From Rubrivivax sp. (GTDB lineage: Bacteria; Pseudomonadota; Gammaproteobacteria; Burkholderiales; Burkholderiaceae_C): a DNA stretch of 64,000 nucleotides. A program made the position numbers and the translations under genes. Every line of letters starts with the position of its first letter. Position 1 is the first letter of the stretch. The stretch is taken from the NCBI GenBank assembly GCA_022843905.1, contig JALHMT010000018.1, forward strand, positions 48,947 through 112,946, written 5' to 3'. Positions 8,892-17,382 of the stretch are shown piece by piece. The notes beneath the pieces are model-generated. The model ran no database searches, had not been told where the DNA came from, and saw only the letters and a list, made by a program, of their open reading frames with translations.

Positions 8892-9084
8892 GGAGAGGCA
8901 CTCTAGGAGCCGCTGCCTGCCGTCGACAGTCGGGGCAGCGCCACCCGGGATGTCGGAAGCGGGATGACAGCGCGTGCAGCACGGCTTTCCAGGGAACAGC
9001 GATTGCCGGGTTCCGCCGCGAGCCGACCTGGGTCGAATCCGCCGTCCTCCCTCCTCCACACCACCCGCCACACGATCGCTCCTC
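8892..9084. promoter_or_regulatory. Divergent intergenic region between ABC exporter and glycosyltransferase
   Basis: A 193-base gap between two genes reading away from each other must hold promoters for both. No convincing -35/-10 pair or operator palindrome is visible by eye, and the stretch is as G+C-rich as its neighbours. Confidence 0.4.
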
Positions 9085-10329
9085 ATGTCACTGCCTGTCC
9101 TGATGGTCTTCTCCCACCTCCGCTGGGGCTTCGTCTACCAGCGCCCGCAACACCTCCTGACACGCCTGGCCGGCCGCTGGCGCGTGCTCTTCGTCGAAGA
9201 GCCGGTGCAGGCCGACGGCACGGCACGGCTGGAAGTGCGCGCCGTCGGCCCCCAGCTCTCGGTGCTGGTGCCGCACACGCCGGTGGCCGCGCCGGGCTTC
9301 CACGACGACCAGCTCGCACCGCTGTCGACGCTGCTGGCCGAACACCTGAGCGCCGAGGACCTGCTGGTCGACGTGGCCTGGCTGTACACGCCGATGGCAC
9401 TGCCGCTGGTGGAACCGCTTCAGGCCTCCTGCCTGGTCTACGACTGCATGGACGAGCTGACGGCCTTCAAGGACGCGCCGCGCCAGCTTCGCCAGCGCGA
9501 GTCGGCACTGATGAAGATGGCCGCCCTGGTCTTCACCGGCGGACCCTCGCTCTACGAAGCCAAGCGCGGTCTGCACCCCCAGGTGGTGTGCCTGCCCAGT
9601 GCCGTCGACGCGGCGCACTACTCGCCGGCCAATCTGGTGGCGGGCAGCGCCTCGCAGCGCGAGGCCGATCGACTGCAGGGAGAGCTGCCGCATCCGCGAC
9701 TGGGCTACTTCGGCGTCATCGACGAAAGGCTCGACATCGGGCTGATCGCCCAGGTGGCCGACGCCCACCCGGACTGGTCCATCGTGATGGCCGGCCCGGT
9801 GGTGAAGATCAGCGAGCAATCATTGCCGCAACGGCCCAACATCCATTGGCTGGGCATGCAGCCCTATGGCCGCCTGCCCTACCTGCTGGCCGGATGGGAC
9901 CTGGCGCTGATGCCCTTCGCGATGAACGAGTCCACGCGGTTCATCAGCCCGACCAAGACGCTGGAGTACATGGCCGGCGAACGGCCAGTGGTCAGCACGC
10001 CGGTGCGCGACGTGATCTCCTTGTACGGCAGCGCCGTCGAGGTGGCGCATGGGAGTGCGGCCTTCATTGCCGCCTGCGAGACCGTGCTGGCCGAAAGCGC
10101 CGCGGCGCGCTGCGAGCGCAGCATCGCCATGCTCAGGCTGGTGGCCACGCATTCGTGGCAGCACAGCGCCGATCAGGTGCACATGCGGGTGGCCGGCGAA
10201 CTGGCCAAGGCGCTGGTGCGCCAGGCCGAAGAGCTCGACGAAGGCGATCTGGCGGCCGACACGGCCCGGGCCGTCTCGACCCTGGTGCGGCCGGGGGCCG
10301 AAGCGGCCGTGGCAGCCAACCGCAGCTGA
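9085..10329 (+). CDS. Glycosyltransferase of the SHLRW/YQRPQHLL clade (GT-B)
   Basis: A 414-residue GT-B fold glycosyltransferase starting MSLPVLMVFSHLRWGFVYQR. The N-terminal signature FSHLRWGF plus YQRPQHLLTRLA marks a clade often found beside, or fused to, UDP-galactopyranose mutase. Its nucleotide-sugar half includes YFGVIDERLDIGLI, then WLGMQPYGRLPYLLAGWDLALMPF and ISPTKTLEYMAGERPVVST (EX7E-like region with K-T-L-E). The donor is unknown; galactofuranose or another UDP-sugar is plausible given the mutase gene 15 kb away in the same locus. The C-terminal half of the fusion gene at 20586-22835 is a paralogue with the same motifs. Confidence 0.85.
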   Translation: MSLPVLMVFSHLRWGFVYQRPQHLLTRLAGRWRVLFVEEPVQADGTARLEVRAVGPQLSVLVPHTPVAAPGFHDDQLAPLSTLLAEHLSAEDLLVDVAWLYTPMALPLVEPLQASCLVYDCMDELTAFKDAPRQLRQRESALMKMAALVFTGGPSLYEAKRGLHPQVVCLPSAVDAAHYSPANLVAGSASQREADRLQGELPHPRLGYFGVIDERLDIGLIAQVADAHPDWSIVMAGPVVKISEQSLPQRPNIHWLGMQPYGRLPYLLAGWDLALMPFAMNESTRFISPTKTLEYMAGERPVVSTPVRDVISLYGSAVEVAHGSAAFIAACETVLAESAAARCERSIAMLRLVATHSWQHSADQVHMRVAGELAKALVRQAEELDEGDLAADTARAVSTLVRPGAEAAVAANRS

Positions 10330-10370
10330 CGAGTCGACTGCCGGCCGGAGCTCCAGTGTGAGACGCTCTC

Positions 10371-11363
10371 TCAGATGGCGCCCACGCTGCCCGTCACCGG
10401 CAGCACGATGCCGGTGATGTAGCCGGCGCAGACGGGGCTGGCCAGGAACACGTAGGCCGGCGACAGTTCCTCGGGCTGCGCCGCGCGCTTCATGTCGGTG
10501 TCGCGGCCGAACTCGGCCACCTTTTCCGCCGGCGAGTCCGCGGGGTTCAGAGGCGTCCACACCGGCCCCGGCGCGACTGCGTTGACGCGGATGCCGCGTC
10601 CCACCAGATTGCTGGCCAGGGCCTTGGTGAAGGCGTGGATGGCGCCCTTGGTGGCCGAATAGTCCAGCAGCTTCTCGCTGCCGCGCAGACCCGTCACCGA
10701 GCCGGTGTTGATGATGGAGGCACCCGGCTTGAGGTGCGGCAGTGCGGCGCGCGCCATGCGCACATAGCCGCCGATGTTGGTGTCCAGTGTCTCGTGCAGC
10801 CGGCGGTCGTCGATGTCTTCCAGCGAAGCTGCATGCTCCTGGAAGGCGGCGTTGTTGACCAGCACGTCCAGTCGGCCGAACCGGTCGACGGTCTGCTGCA
10901 CGGCGCTGCGGCACCAGGCGGTGTCCTTCACGTCGCCCTGCAGCAGCAGACAGCGACGGCCTTCGGCCTCGACGCAACGCCGGGTCTCCTCAGCGTCGCC
11001 GGTCGACGAGTGATAGGCCACGGCGACGTCGGCACCTTCGCGCGCGAACAGCACCGCCACGGCGCGGCCGATGCCGGAGTCAGCCCCGGTGATCAGGGCG
11101 GCCATGTCCTGCAGCTTGCCGCTGCCCCGGTAGTCCGGCGCCATGAAGCGCGGCGCCAGCTGCAGGTCGGCCTCGCTGCCCGACTTGGCCAGGTGCTGGG
11201 CCGGCAGCGCCACCGGCTGCTCCCTCGCACCAGCCTGCATGGCCCCGCCGGCGTCGCCGACTGCGGCTTCGTGCTGCCCGTCGGAGCGGTCCTGCCGTCG
11301 CTGGATGTCGCGTTGTGTCGTCGAGGTCGGGTCGCTGATCGGGTCGCTGATCGGGTCGCTCAT
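10371..11363 (-). CDS. SDR-family oxidoreductase (YdaD/YghA-like general stress type)
   Basis: A 330-residue short-chain dehydrogenase/reductase with a 75-residue N-terminal extension. It has the NAD(P)-binding TGADSGIGRA, the NNAAF strand, the catalytic Ser in INTGSVTG, and the YSATKGA Tyr/Lys pair. The length and the LAPRFMAPDYRGSGKL linker match the YghA/YdaD group, annotated as general stress protein 39 in Bacillus. It ends with the usual GSVGA. GGAGG eight bases before the ATG at 11363 supports the start. The N-terminus opens with a short tandem repeat (SDPI SDPI SDPT) from 12-base DNA repeats. It lies inside the glycan locus on the opposite strand, and a sugar-modifying role is possible but unsupported. 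Confidence 0.9.
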   Translation of the reverse strand: MSDPISDPISDPTSTTQRDIQRRQDRSDGQHEAAVGDAGGAMQAGAREQPVALPAQHLAKSGSEADLQLAPRFMAPDYRGSGKLQDMAALITGADSGIGRAVAVLFAREGADVAVAYHSSTGDAEETRRCVEAEGRRCLLLQGDVKDTAWCRSAVQQTVDRFGRLDVLVNNAAFQEHAASLEDIDDRRLHETLDTNIGGYVRMARAALPHLKPGASIINTGSVTGLRGSEKLLDYSATKGAIHAFTKALASNLVGRGIRVNAVAPGPVWTPLNPADSPAEKVAEFGRDTDMKRAAQPEELSPAYVFLASPVCAGYITGIVLPVTGSVGAI

Positions 11364-11364
11364 G
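11329..11364. repeat. 12-bp tandem repeat at the SDR gene start
   Basis: Two perfect copies and one near-perfect copy of GGGTCGCTGATC lie end to end, the last merging with the ATG. They encode the SDPI repeats at the SDR N-terminus. The array can change length in frame by slippage without breaking the gene. Confidence 0.85.
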
Positions 11365-11483
11365 CTCGGGCCCTCCGGATGGGTGGATGGCGGCTGGTGC
11401 CGCCGGCAGCCCCGGCGGCAAGGCCTGTGCCCGGCGCCGGCGCCGCAGCGCACGGCGGCATGTGAATTGCCGCGCGCCGCGTC

Positions 11484-12803
11484 ATGAAGAGCCCATCTTC
11501 CTTGCGCATCGCGATGATCAGCGAACATGCTTCGCCCCTGGCGGGTGCCGGAGGCGTCGATTCCGGCGGTCAGAACGTCTACGTCGCCGAGGTCGCACGC
11601 TGCCTTTGCGAGGCCGGCCACCGTGTCGATGTCTACACGCGCCGGGACGATCCGGCATTGCCCCGCGCCGTGCCGCTGGCCTCGGGCGCGCGAGTCCTGC
11701 ACGTGGACGCCGGCCCGCCCCGCTTCGTGCCCAAGGAAGAACTGCTGCCCCACATGCCGGCCTTCGCCGAGAGCATGGCGGGCCACTGGCCGAGCGGGTC
11801 GCAAGCTGCTGCGGTCCGGCCCTACGACGTGGTGCACGCGAACTTCTTCATGTCCGGCCTGGTCGGCCTGGCGCTGCAACAGCGCATCGGCACGCCCTTG
11901 CTGACCAGCTTCCACGCGCTGGGACTGGTGCGGCGGGAACACCAGAAGCAGGCCGACCGATTTCCCCCGGAAAGGATCGCCATCGAGCGCGAGCTGGTGC
12001 GGCGCAGCGATCGCATCATCGCCGCCTGTCCGCAGGACGAAGCCGACCTCGTTCGCCTGTACGGTGCATCGCCTTCCCGCCTGACGCAGGTGCCCTGCGG
12101 CGTCGACGTGTCGGCCCTGCGCCCGGGCGACCGCGCCGAGGCCCGCGCCCGGCTGGGCTTGCCGGCCGCAGAGTTCATCGTGCTGCAGCTCGGTCGGCTG
12201 GTGCCGCGCAAGGGCATCGCCAATGTCGTGCGCGCGTTGGCCCTGCTGCCCGACGGCGGGCGCCTGGTGGTGGTGGGCGGCGACGCCGACACGCCCGACG
12301 AGACGGCCACGCCCGAGATCGGCCGGCTGCGCCGCATCGCGCGCCAGGCCGGGGTTGCAGAGCGGGTGCAGTTCACCGGCCGCCGCGGCAGGGCCGAGCT
12401 GCGCGACTGGTACGTCGCAGCCGACGTCTTCGTCACCACACCCTGGTATGAACCCTTCGGCATCACGCCGCTGGAGGCCATGGCCTGCGGCACACCGGTG
12501 ATCGGCAGCGCGGTCGGCGGCATCGCCTTCACGGTGCAGCACGGCCGCACCGGCTTCCTGGTGCCGCCTGAAGACCCGCAGGCGCTGGCACGGCGCCTGC
12601 TGCTGCTGCAGCGCCAGCCGGCGCTGGCGGCTGCCATGGGCCAGGCCGGCGTGCAGCGCGTGCGCAGCCAGTTCACCTGGGAGCAGGTCGCGGCACAACT
12701 GGCGCTGGCCTATGCCGATGTCCTGCGACAGGCGGCGGTGCCGACACCGGCCATGCGGGAAGAGGGCACCCCGGCCGCAGCCGTATCCGTGGGGGCGCCA
12801 TGA
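11484..12803 (+). CDS. GT4-family glycosyltransferase
   Basis: A 439-residue retaining GT-B enzyme. The N-terminal domain begins RIAMISEHASPLAGAGGVDSGGQNVYV, a glycine-rich acceptor loop shared with sucrose-phosphate-synthase and MshA-type enzymes (the GGQNVY motif). The C-terminal domain has LGRLVPRKGI and the donor-binding EPFGITPLEAMACGTPVIGSAVGG, with the EX7E glutamates in place. The donor sugar is not known. It is the first gene of a tightly coupled operon: its stop overlaps the next start by four bases (ATGA). It is divergent from the SDR gene, with 120 bases between them. Confidence 0.9.
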   Translation: MKSPSSLRIAMISEHASPLAGAGGVDSGGQNVYVAEVARCLCEAGHRVDVYTRRDDPALPRAVPLASGARVLHVDAGPPRFVPKEELLPHMPAFAESMAGHWPSGSQAAAVRPYDVVHANFFMSGLVGLALQQRIGTPLLTSFHALGLVRREHQKQADRFPPERIAIERELVRRSDRIIAACPQDEADLVRLYGASPSRLTQVPCGVDVSALRPGDRAEARARLGLPAAEFIVLQLGRLVPRKGIANVVRALALLPDGGRLVVVGGDADTPDETATPEIGRLRRIARQAGVAERVQFTGRRGRAELRDWYVAADVFVTTPWYEPFGITPLEAMACGTPVIGSAVGGIAFTVQHGRTGFLVPPEDPQALARRLLLLQRQPALAAAMGQAGVQRVRSQFTWEQVAAQLALAYADVLRQAAVPTPAMREEGTPAAAVSVGAP

Positions 12804-13396
12804 TGCCGCCGGCCCGGGCCGCAATCTTCGTCGACAAGGACGGCACGCTGGTCGACGACGTGCCGTACAACGCCGACCCGGCACTGCTGCGCTTCAAGCC
12901 TGGGGCCTTGGCCGCCCTGTCAGCACTGGCGGCCCGGGGCTTCGTTCTGCTGGTGGCCAGCAACCAGAGCGGTCTGGCGCGCGGCTTCTTCACGCGCGTG
13001 CAGTTCACCCTGCTGCAGGCCGTGCTGGAGCGTCGGCTGCTCGAGGAGGCCGGCGTGGCGCTGCTGGACGTCATGATCTGCCCGCATGCTCCTGCGGCCG
13101 ACGGCACGCCGCAGTGCCCGTGCCGCAAGCCGGCGCCGGGGCTGCTGCTTCGCGCGGCGCGCAGGCACCGGCTGGACCTGGGGCGCAGCTGGATGGTGGG
13201 CGACACGCTCGACGACGTCGAGGCGGGCCACCGGGCGGGTTGCCGGTCGATCCTGTTCGACAGCGGCGGTGAGACGCTCTGGCGGCACACGCCGCTGCGC
13301 CGGCCCGAGGTCTGCCTGGGCGAGTGGGACGAGGTGGTGCATCACATCCTGGCGGCCGATGCGGCGCCGGCCCGGACCGCGGCGGTGCAGCCATGA
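12800..13396 (+). CDS. gmhB: HAD-IIIA phosphatase, GmhB-like (D,D-heptose bisphosphate phosphatase)
   Basis: A 198-residue HAD hydrolase. FVDKDGTLVDD holds the nucleophile Asp12 and acid/base Asp14. SNQSG is motif II, CRKP begins the motif III region and VGDTLDDVEAG supplies motif IV. The Cys/His loop CPHAPAADGTPQCPCRKP matches the zinc loop of GmhB. GmhB removes the C7 phosphate of D-glycero-beta-D-manno-heptose 1,7-bisphosphate in the ADP-heptose pathway; histidinol-phosphate phosphatase is the close alternative. GmhA, HldA and HldC are encoded a few kilobases away, which strongly favours the heptose role. It overlaps both neighbours by four bases. Confidence 0.85.
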   Translation: MMPPARAAIFVDKDGTLVDDVPYNADPALLRFKPGALAALSALAARGFVLLVASNQSGLARGFFTRVQFTLLQAVLERRLLEEAGVALLDVMICPHAPAADGTPQCPCRKPAPGLLLRAARRHRLDLGRSWMVGDTLDDVEAGHRAGCRSILFDSGGETLWRHTPLRRPEVCLGEWDEVVHHILAADAAPARTAAVQP

Positions 13397-14535
13397 ACGG
13401 GCGCTGGCAGGGCTTGCAACGCGTGCTGGCGCTGCGCATGGACAACCTGGGCGACGTGCTGATGACGACGCCCGCCCTGGCCGCGCTGCGCCAGGGATGG
13501 CCCGATGCGCGGCTCACGCTGCTGACCTCGCCGGCCGCCGCGGCTGCGGCGCCGCACCTGGAGATGGTCGACGAGGTCTGGGCCGCCCGTGTGCCCTGGA
13601 TGCCCGGCAGCGGCGGCGACAGCGAAGCGGCGCTGATCGAGCGCCTGGCGCGCGGGCGATTCGACGCCGTGGTGATCTTCACCGTCTGCACGCAGAGTGC
13701 GCTGCCGGCGGCGCTGCTGTGCCGCATGGCCGGCATCCCGCTGCGCCTGGCACACAGCCGCGAGAACCCCTACGGCCTGCTCACGCACTGGGCTCGCGAG
13801 ACCGACGACCTGGCCCGGGGCAGCGTGCGCCACGAAGTCAGGCGCCAGCTCGACCTGGTGGCCGGAGTGGGTGCGCCCGTGGCCGACGATCGCCTGCGCT
13901 TCGAGCTGCACGACGCCGACCGCGCGGCCGTCGCAGCGCTGCTGCGCCGCGAAGGCATCACCGACTACGCCGTGCTGCATCCGGGGGCCAGCGCGGCGTC
14001 TCGACGCTGGCCTGCGGATCGCTTCGGCGCCGTGGCCCGGATGCTGGCCGCCCAAGGCCTCACCCCGGTGTTCTGCGGCGGCGAAGGCGATGCACCGCAG
14101 GTCCGGGCCGCGATGCCGCAAGCCGGTGCGCTGTCGCTGGCCGGCCGGTTGAGCCTGGGCGAGCTGGCGGCGCTGATCGAAGGGGCGCGTGTGCTGGTCG
14201 CCAACAACAGCGCGCCTGCGCACCTGGCGGCCGCCGTCGGCACGCCGGTGGTGTGCCTGTACGCCCTGACCAACCCGCAGCACACGCCCTGGCGGGTGGC
14301 CAGCCGGGTGCTGAATCACGACGTACCCTGCCGCGACTGCCTCAGGAGCGTCTGTCCGCAAGGGCACCACGCCTGCCTGCGCGGCGTGCATGCCACCGAG
14401 GCCGCGAGGGCGGCGCTCGCACTGGCCAGGCCCGCGGCCTCACGGCGGGCCGCGGCGAACACCCCGGTCGATGCGCCCCGCGCGCGCCCGCGCCGGCCTG
14501 TGCCGATCCTGCATCTGGAGACCGTCAAGCCATGA
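13393..14535 (+). CDS. GT9 glycosyltransferase (heptosyltransferase family)
   Basis: A 380-residue ADP-heptose:LPS heptosyltransferase-family protein. The N-terminus LALRMDNLGDVLMTTPALAALR is the classic GT9 opening. The C-terminal half has LHPGASAASRRWP, the donor-site segment, and VANNSAPAHLAAAVGTPVVCLY, the conserved (N/D)(S/T)GxxH-like loop. A Cys-rich CRDCLRSVCPQGHHAC segment follows, common in this branch. The expected donor is ADP-L-glycero-D-manno-heptose, consistent with the ADP-heptose enzymes in the same locus. Four-base ATGA overlaps with GmhB upstream and the carbamoyltransferase downstream imply coupled translation. Confidence 0.9.
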   Translation: MNGRWQGLQRVLALRMDNLGDVLMTTPALAALRQGWPDARLTLLTSPAAAAAAPHLEMVDEVWAARVPWMPGSGGDSEAALIERLARGRFDAVVIFTVCTQSALPAALLCRMAGIPLRLAHSRENPYGLLTHWARETDDLARGSVRHEVRRQLDLVAGVGAPVADDRLRFELHDADRAAVAALLRREGITDYAVLHPGASAASRRWPADRFGAVARMLAAQGLTPVFCGGEGDAPQVRAAMPQAGALSLAGRLSLGELAALIEGARVLVANNSAPAHLAAAVGTPVVCLYALTNPQHTPWRVASRVLNHDVPCRDCLRSVCPQGHHACLRGVHATEAARAALALARPAASRRAAANTPVDAPRARPRRPVPILHLETVKP

Positions 14536-16316
14536 TCACGCTCGGACTGAACGCCGCCTTCCACGACAGCGCCGCCGCCCTGGTGAAGGACGGTGTGCTG
14601 CTGGCCGCCGCAGAAGAAGAGCGCTTCACCCGCATCAAGCACGCCAAGAGGCCGCTGCCCTTCACCGCCTGGGAGCTTCCCTTCCACGCCATCGCGTCGT
14701 GTCTGCAGCAGGCGGGCCTGACCCTGGCCGATGTCGACCACGTGGCCTACAGCTTCGACCCCTGGCGCTTCGCCGAAGGTCGCGCCGACCTGCCGCTGGA
14801 CGAAAGCGCCTGCCTGCCCCTGCCGCTGGCGCCCGAGCTGCGCCGCAGCCCCGAGCTGCGGGCCTGGGACAGTCCCTGGGACCCCCTGTTCCTGGCCACC
14901 GTGATCAACGCGCCGGGCCAGCTGGCCGACGGCGCGCCGCATCACCTCCAGCGCCGGATGCTGCCGGCCGGCGGCACGACGAAGTGGCAGTGGCAGTTCC
15001 TGGACCATCACCTGTGCCACCAGGCCAGCGCCTTCCTGGCGTCGCCGTTCCAGAGCTGCGCCGTGCTGACGCTCGACGGGCGTGGCGAGCGGGCCACCAC
15101 CACCTACGGCGTGTGGAACAACCAGCGCTACCGGCCGCTGGGCGAGGTCGAGATGCCGCATTCGCTGGGCCTGCTCTACGAGCGGGTCACCAGCCACCTG
15201 GGCTTCCTGCACTCCAGCGACGAGTACAAGGTGATGGCGCTGGCGGCCATGGGCCGCCCGCGCTGGGGTCAGGCCCTCGCCGACCATGTGCACGTGAAGA
15301 GCGGCGGGCACTTCACCATCGAGCCGGTGGACCTGACAGCGCTGGCCGGCGCGCCGCGCGAGCCCGGCAGCCCGCTGACGCAGTCGCACTTCGATCTGGC
15401 CGCCTCGTTGCAGCAGGTGCTGGAAGGCACGGTGCTGAAGCTGGCCACCTGGCTGCGCGAGGCCAGCGGACAGTCGGCGCTGGCGATGGCCGGCGGCGTC
15501 GCGCTGAACTGCGTGATGAACGCCCGGCTGCGCGACGAAGGCCCTTTCGAGGCGGTGTGGATACAGCCCGCGGCGGGCGACGCCGGCACGGCGCTGGGCG
15601 CCGCGCTCTGGGCCGATGCGCGCGCCCGCGCCGTCGACGACCGGCTGCCCGCCCGGTCCTGGGAGATGGAGCACGCCTACCACGGCCCCGCCTGGAGCGA
15701 CGACCAGATCGAGCCGCTGCTGCGCTGGTCGGGCCTGCAGTGGCAGCGCATGGACGACGAGTCGGAACTGGTGGGCGCGGCGGCCACACTGCTGGCCGAC
15801 GATCGCATCGTCGGCTGGTTCCAGGGCCGCATGGAGTGGGGCCCGCGGGCGCTGGGCGCGCGCTCGATCCTCGCCTCGCCCCTCTCGCCGTCCATGCAGC
15901 AGCGCCTGAACGACCTGAAGGACCGCGAGGACTTCCGCCCGGTGGCCCCGGCCATCACGGCCGAGGCCTTTGCAGACTGGTTCACGCCGGCGCACGCCAA
16001 CGGCGGGCAATCGCCCTTCATGCTGTTCACGCACCAGGTGCTGCCACAGCAGGCGCGGCGCATCCCCTCGGCCTGCCACGGCGACGGCAGCGCGCGCGTG
16101 CAGACCGTGCACGCGACGACCAACCCTCGCTTCCACGCGCTGCTGCAGGCCTTCGGCCACAGGACCGGCGTGCCGGTGCTGGTCAACACCTCGTTCAACG
16201 TGCGCGGACAGCCCATCGTCTGCACGCCGAAGGACGCGCTCGAGGCCTTCTTCACGACACCGCTGGAGGCGCTGGTGATGGGCAGCTTCATCCTGCGCAA
16301 GCCGGGGGTCGCATGA
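14532..16316 (+). CDS. Carbamoyltransferase, NodU/CmcH family
   Basis: A 594-residue enzyme of the family that transfers the carbamoyl group of carbamoyl phosphate to a hydroxyl through a carbamoyl-adenylate (NodU on Nod factors, TobZ, CmcH). The Kae1-like domain has LNAAFHDSAAALV, EEERFTRIKH and DHHLCHQASAF (metal-binding His), LDGRGE, SSDEYKVMALAAMG and AGGVALNCVMNARL. The C-terminal YrdC-like carbamoyltransferase domain has GRMEWGPRALGARSILASP and VNTSFNVRGQPIVCTP. The length is typical. Sitting between a GT9 heptosyltransferase and a GT2 enzyme in one coupled operon, it most likely carbamoylates a sugar of the glycan. The acceptor is unknown. Confidence 0.92.
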   Translation: MITLGLNAAFHDSAAALVKDGVLLAAAEEERFTRIKHAKRPLPFTAWELPFHAIASCLQQAGLTLADVDHVAYSFDPWRFAEGRADLPLDESACLPLPLAPELRRSPELRAWDSPWDPLFLATVINAPGQLADGAPHHLQRRMLPAGGTTKWQWQFLDHHLCHQASAFLASPFQSCAVLTLDGRGERATTTYGVWNNQRYRPLGEVEMPHSLGLLYERVTSHLGFLHSSDEYKVMALAAMGRPRWGQALADHVHVKSGGHFTIEPVDLTALAGAPREPGSPLTQSHFDLAASLQQVLEGTVLKLATWLREASGQSALAMAGGVALNCVMNARLRDEGPFEAVWIQPAAGDAGTALGAALWADARARAVDDRLPARSWEMEHAYHGPAWSDDQIEPLLRWSGLQWQRMDDESELVGAAATLLADDRIVGWFQGRMEWGPRALGARSILASPLSPSMQQRLNDLKDREDFRPVAPAITAEAFADWFTPAHANGGQSPFMLFTHQVLPQQARRIPSACHGDGSARVQTVHATTNPRFHALLQAFGHRTGVPVLVNTSFNVRGQPIVCTPKDALEAFFTTPLEALVMGSFILRKPGVA

Positions 16317-17380
16317 GCACCGTCATGGGCGACCTGGCCGGCGCGGCGGCGGGGCAGGCCGGCACGGTGCCCGTCCAGAGCGCCCCGCACGCGGGCGGCG
16401 AAGGGCCTCGGCTGTCGGTCGTCGTGCCCTCGTGCGGTCGGCCGCTGTCGCTGCTGCGCTGCCTCAACGCGCTGTATGCGCAGACGCTGGCGGGCAAGGC
16501 CTTCGAGATCCTGGTCGTCGACGACGGCCACGACGACGCCACCCGGCGCCTGGTCAACGGACTGGCCGAAGAGAACGAATCGCCCAGGCTGCGGTACCTG
16601 CGCTCGGACCGCGCCCGCGGCGGCCCGGCGGCGGCACGCAACCTCGGATGGCGGCTGGCACACGGTGAGATCGTGGTCTTCACCGATGACGACACCGTGC
16701 CGCAGGAGGACTGGCTGGCCCAGGGCGAGGCGGCGATGCGCGCCGGCCCCTGGGCCGCGCTGGCAGGCCGGGTGACGGTGCCGCTGGGCCCCGAACCGCC
16801 GACCGATCACGCGCGCACGACCCAGGGCCTGGAACGCACCGAGTTCGTCACCGCCAACGCCTTCGTGCGGCGTCGCGCGCTGCAGCAGATCAAGGGCTTC
16901 GATGAACGCTTCACGCGCGCCTGGCGCGAGGACTCCGACCTGCAGTTCAGACTGCAGGACCAGGTCGGACCGGTCGGGCGCTGCGAGACCGCGGTGGTCG
17001 TGCACCCGGTGCGCGGCGAGCGCTGGGGCGTGTCGCTGCGACAGCAGAAGAACGCCTTCTTCGAGGCCCTGCTGTACGCCAAGCATCCGCGCCGCTACCG
17101 CACGCAGGGCGGGGTGGCCACGCCCTGGCTCTTCTACCTGATCGTGCTGCTCGCCGCAGCCGTGCCGCTCTTCACGGTGCTGGACATCATCGGTTCGGCG
17201 GTCGTGTCGGGCCTGCTGTGCGTGGGGCTGATCCTGCGCCTGGCCGCCCAGCGCCTGAAGGGAACCTCGCACCGCAGCGACCATGTGCTGGAGATGCTGG
17301 TGACGTCGGCCTTGATCCCCTTCCTGTCGGTGTGGTGGCGGCTGCGCGGAGCCTGGCATTTCCGCGTGTTCTTCCTCTGA
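16313..17380 (+). CDS. GT2-family glycosyltransferase with C-terminal membrane helices
   Basis: A 355-residue inverting GT-A enzyme. The domain starts near residue 33 with LSVVVPSCGRPLSLLRCL, then ILVVDDGHDD, the metal-binding FTDDDTVPQEDW (DxD) and the acceptor motif FDERFTRAWREDSDLQFRL. The C-terminus has two hydrophobic segments (about 265-285 and 290-310) and an amphipathic tail, so it is probably membrane-anchored and works on a lipid-linked acceptor. It overlaps the carbamoyltransferase stop by four bases and is followed after two bases by the next GT9 gene. Confidence 0.9.
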   Translation: MSTVMGDLAGAAAGQAGTVPVQSAPHAGGEGPRLSVVVPSCGRPLSLLRCLNALYAQTLAGKAFEILVVDDGHDDATRRLVNGLAEENESPRLRYLRSDRARGGPAAARNLGWRLAHGEIVVFTDDDTVPQEDWLAQGEAAMRAGPWAALAGRVTVPLGPEPPTDHARTTQGLERTEFVTANAFVRRRALQQIKGFDERFTRAWREDSDLQFRLQDQVGPVGRCETAVVVHPVRGERWGVSLRQQKNAFFEALLYAKHPRRYRTQGGVATPWLFYLIVLLAAAVPLFTVLDIIGSAVVSGLLCVGLILRLAAQRLKGTSHRSDHVLEMLVTSALIPFLSVWWRLRGAWHFRVFFL

Positions 17381-17382
17381 CC

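Noticed and set aside
10371..11363. SDR as a sugar-nucleotide enzyme of the glycan locus
   Set aside because: Sequence features fit the YdaD/YghA general-stress group rather than sugar-nucleotide SDRs.
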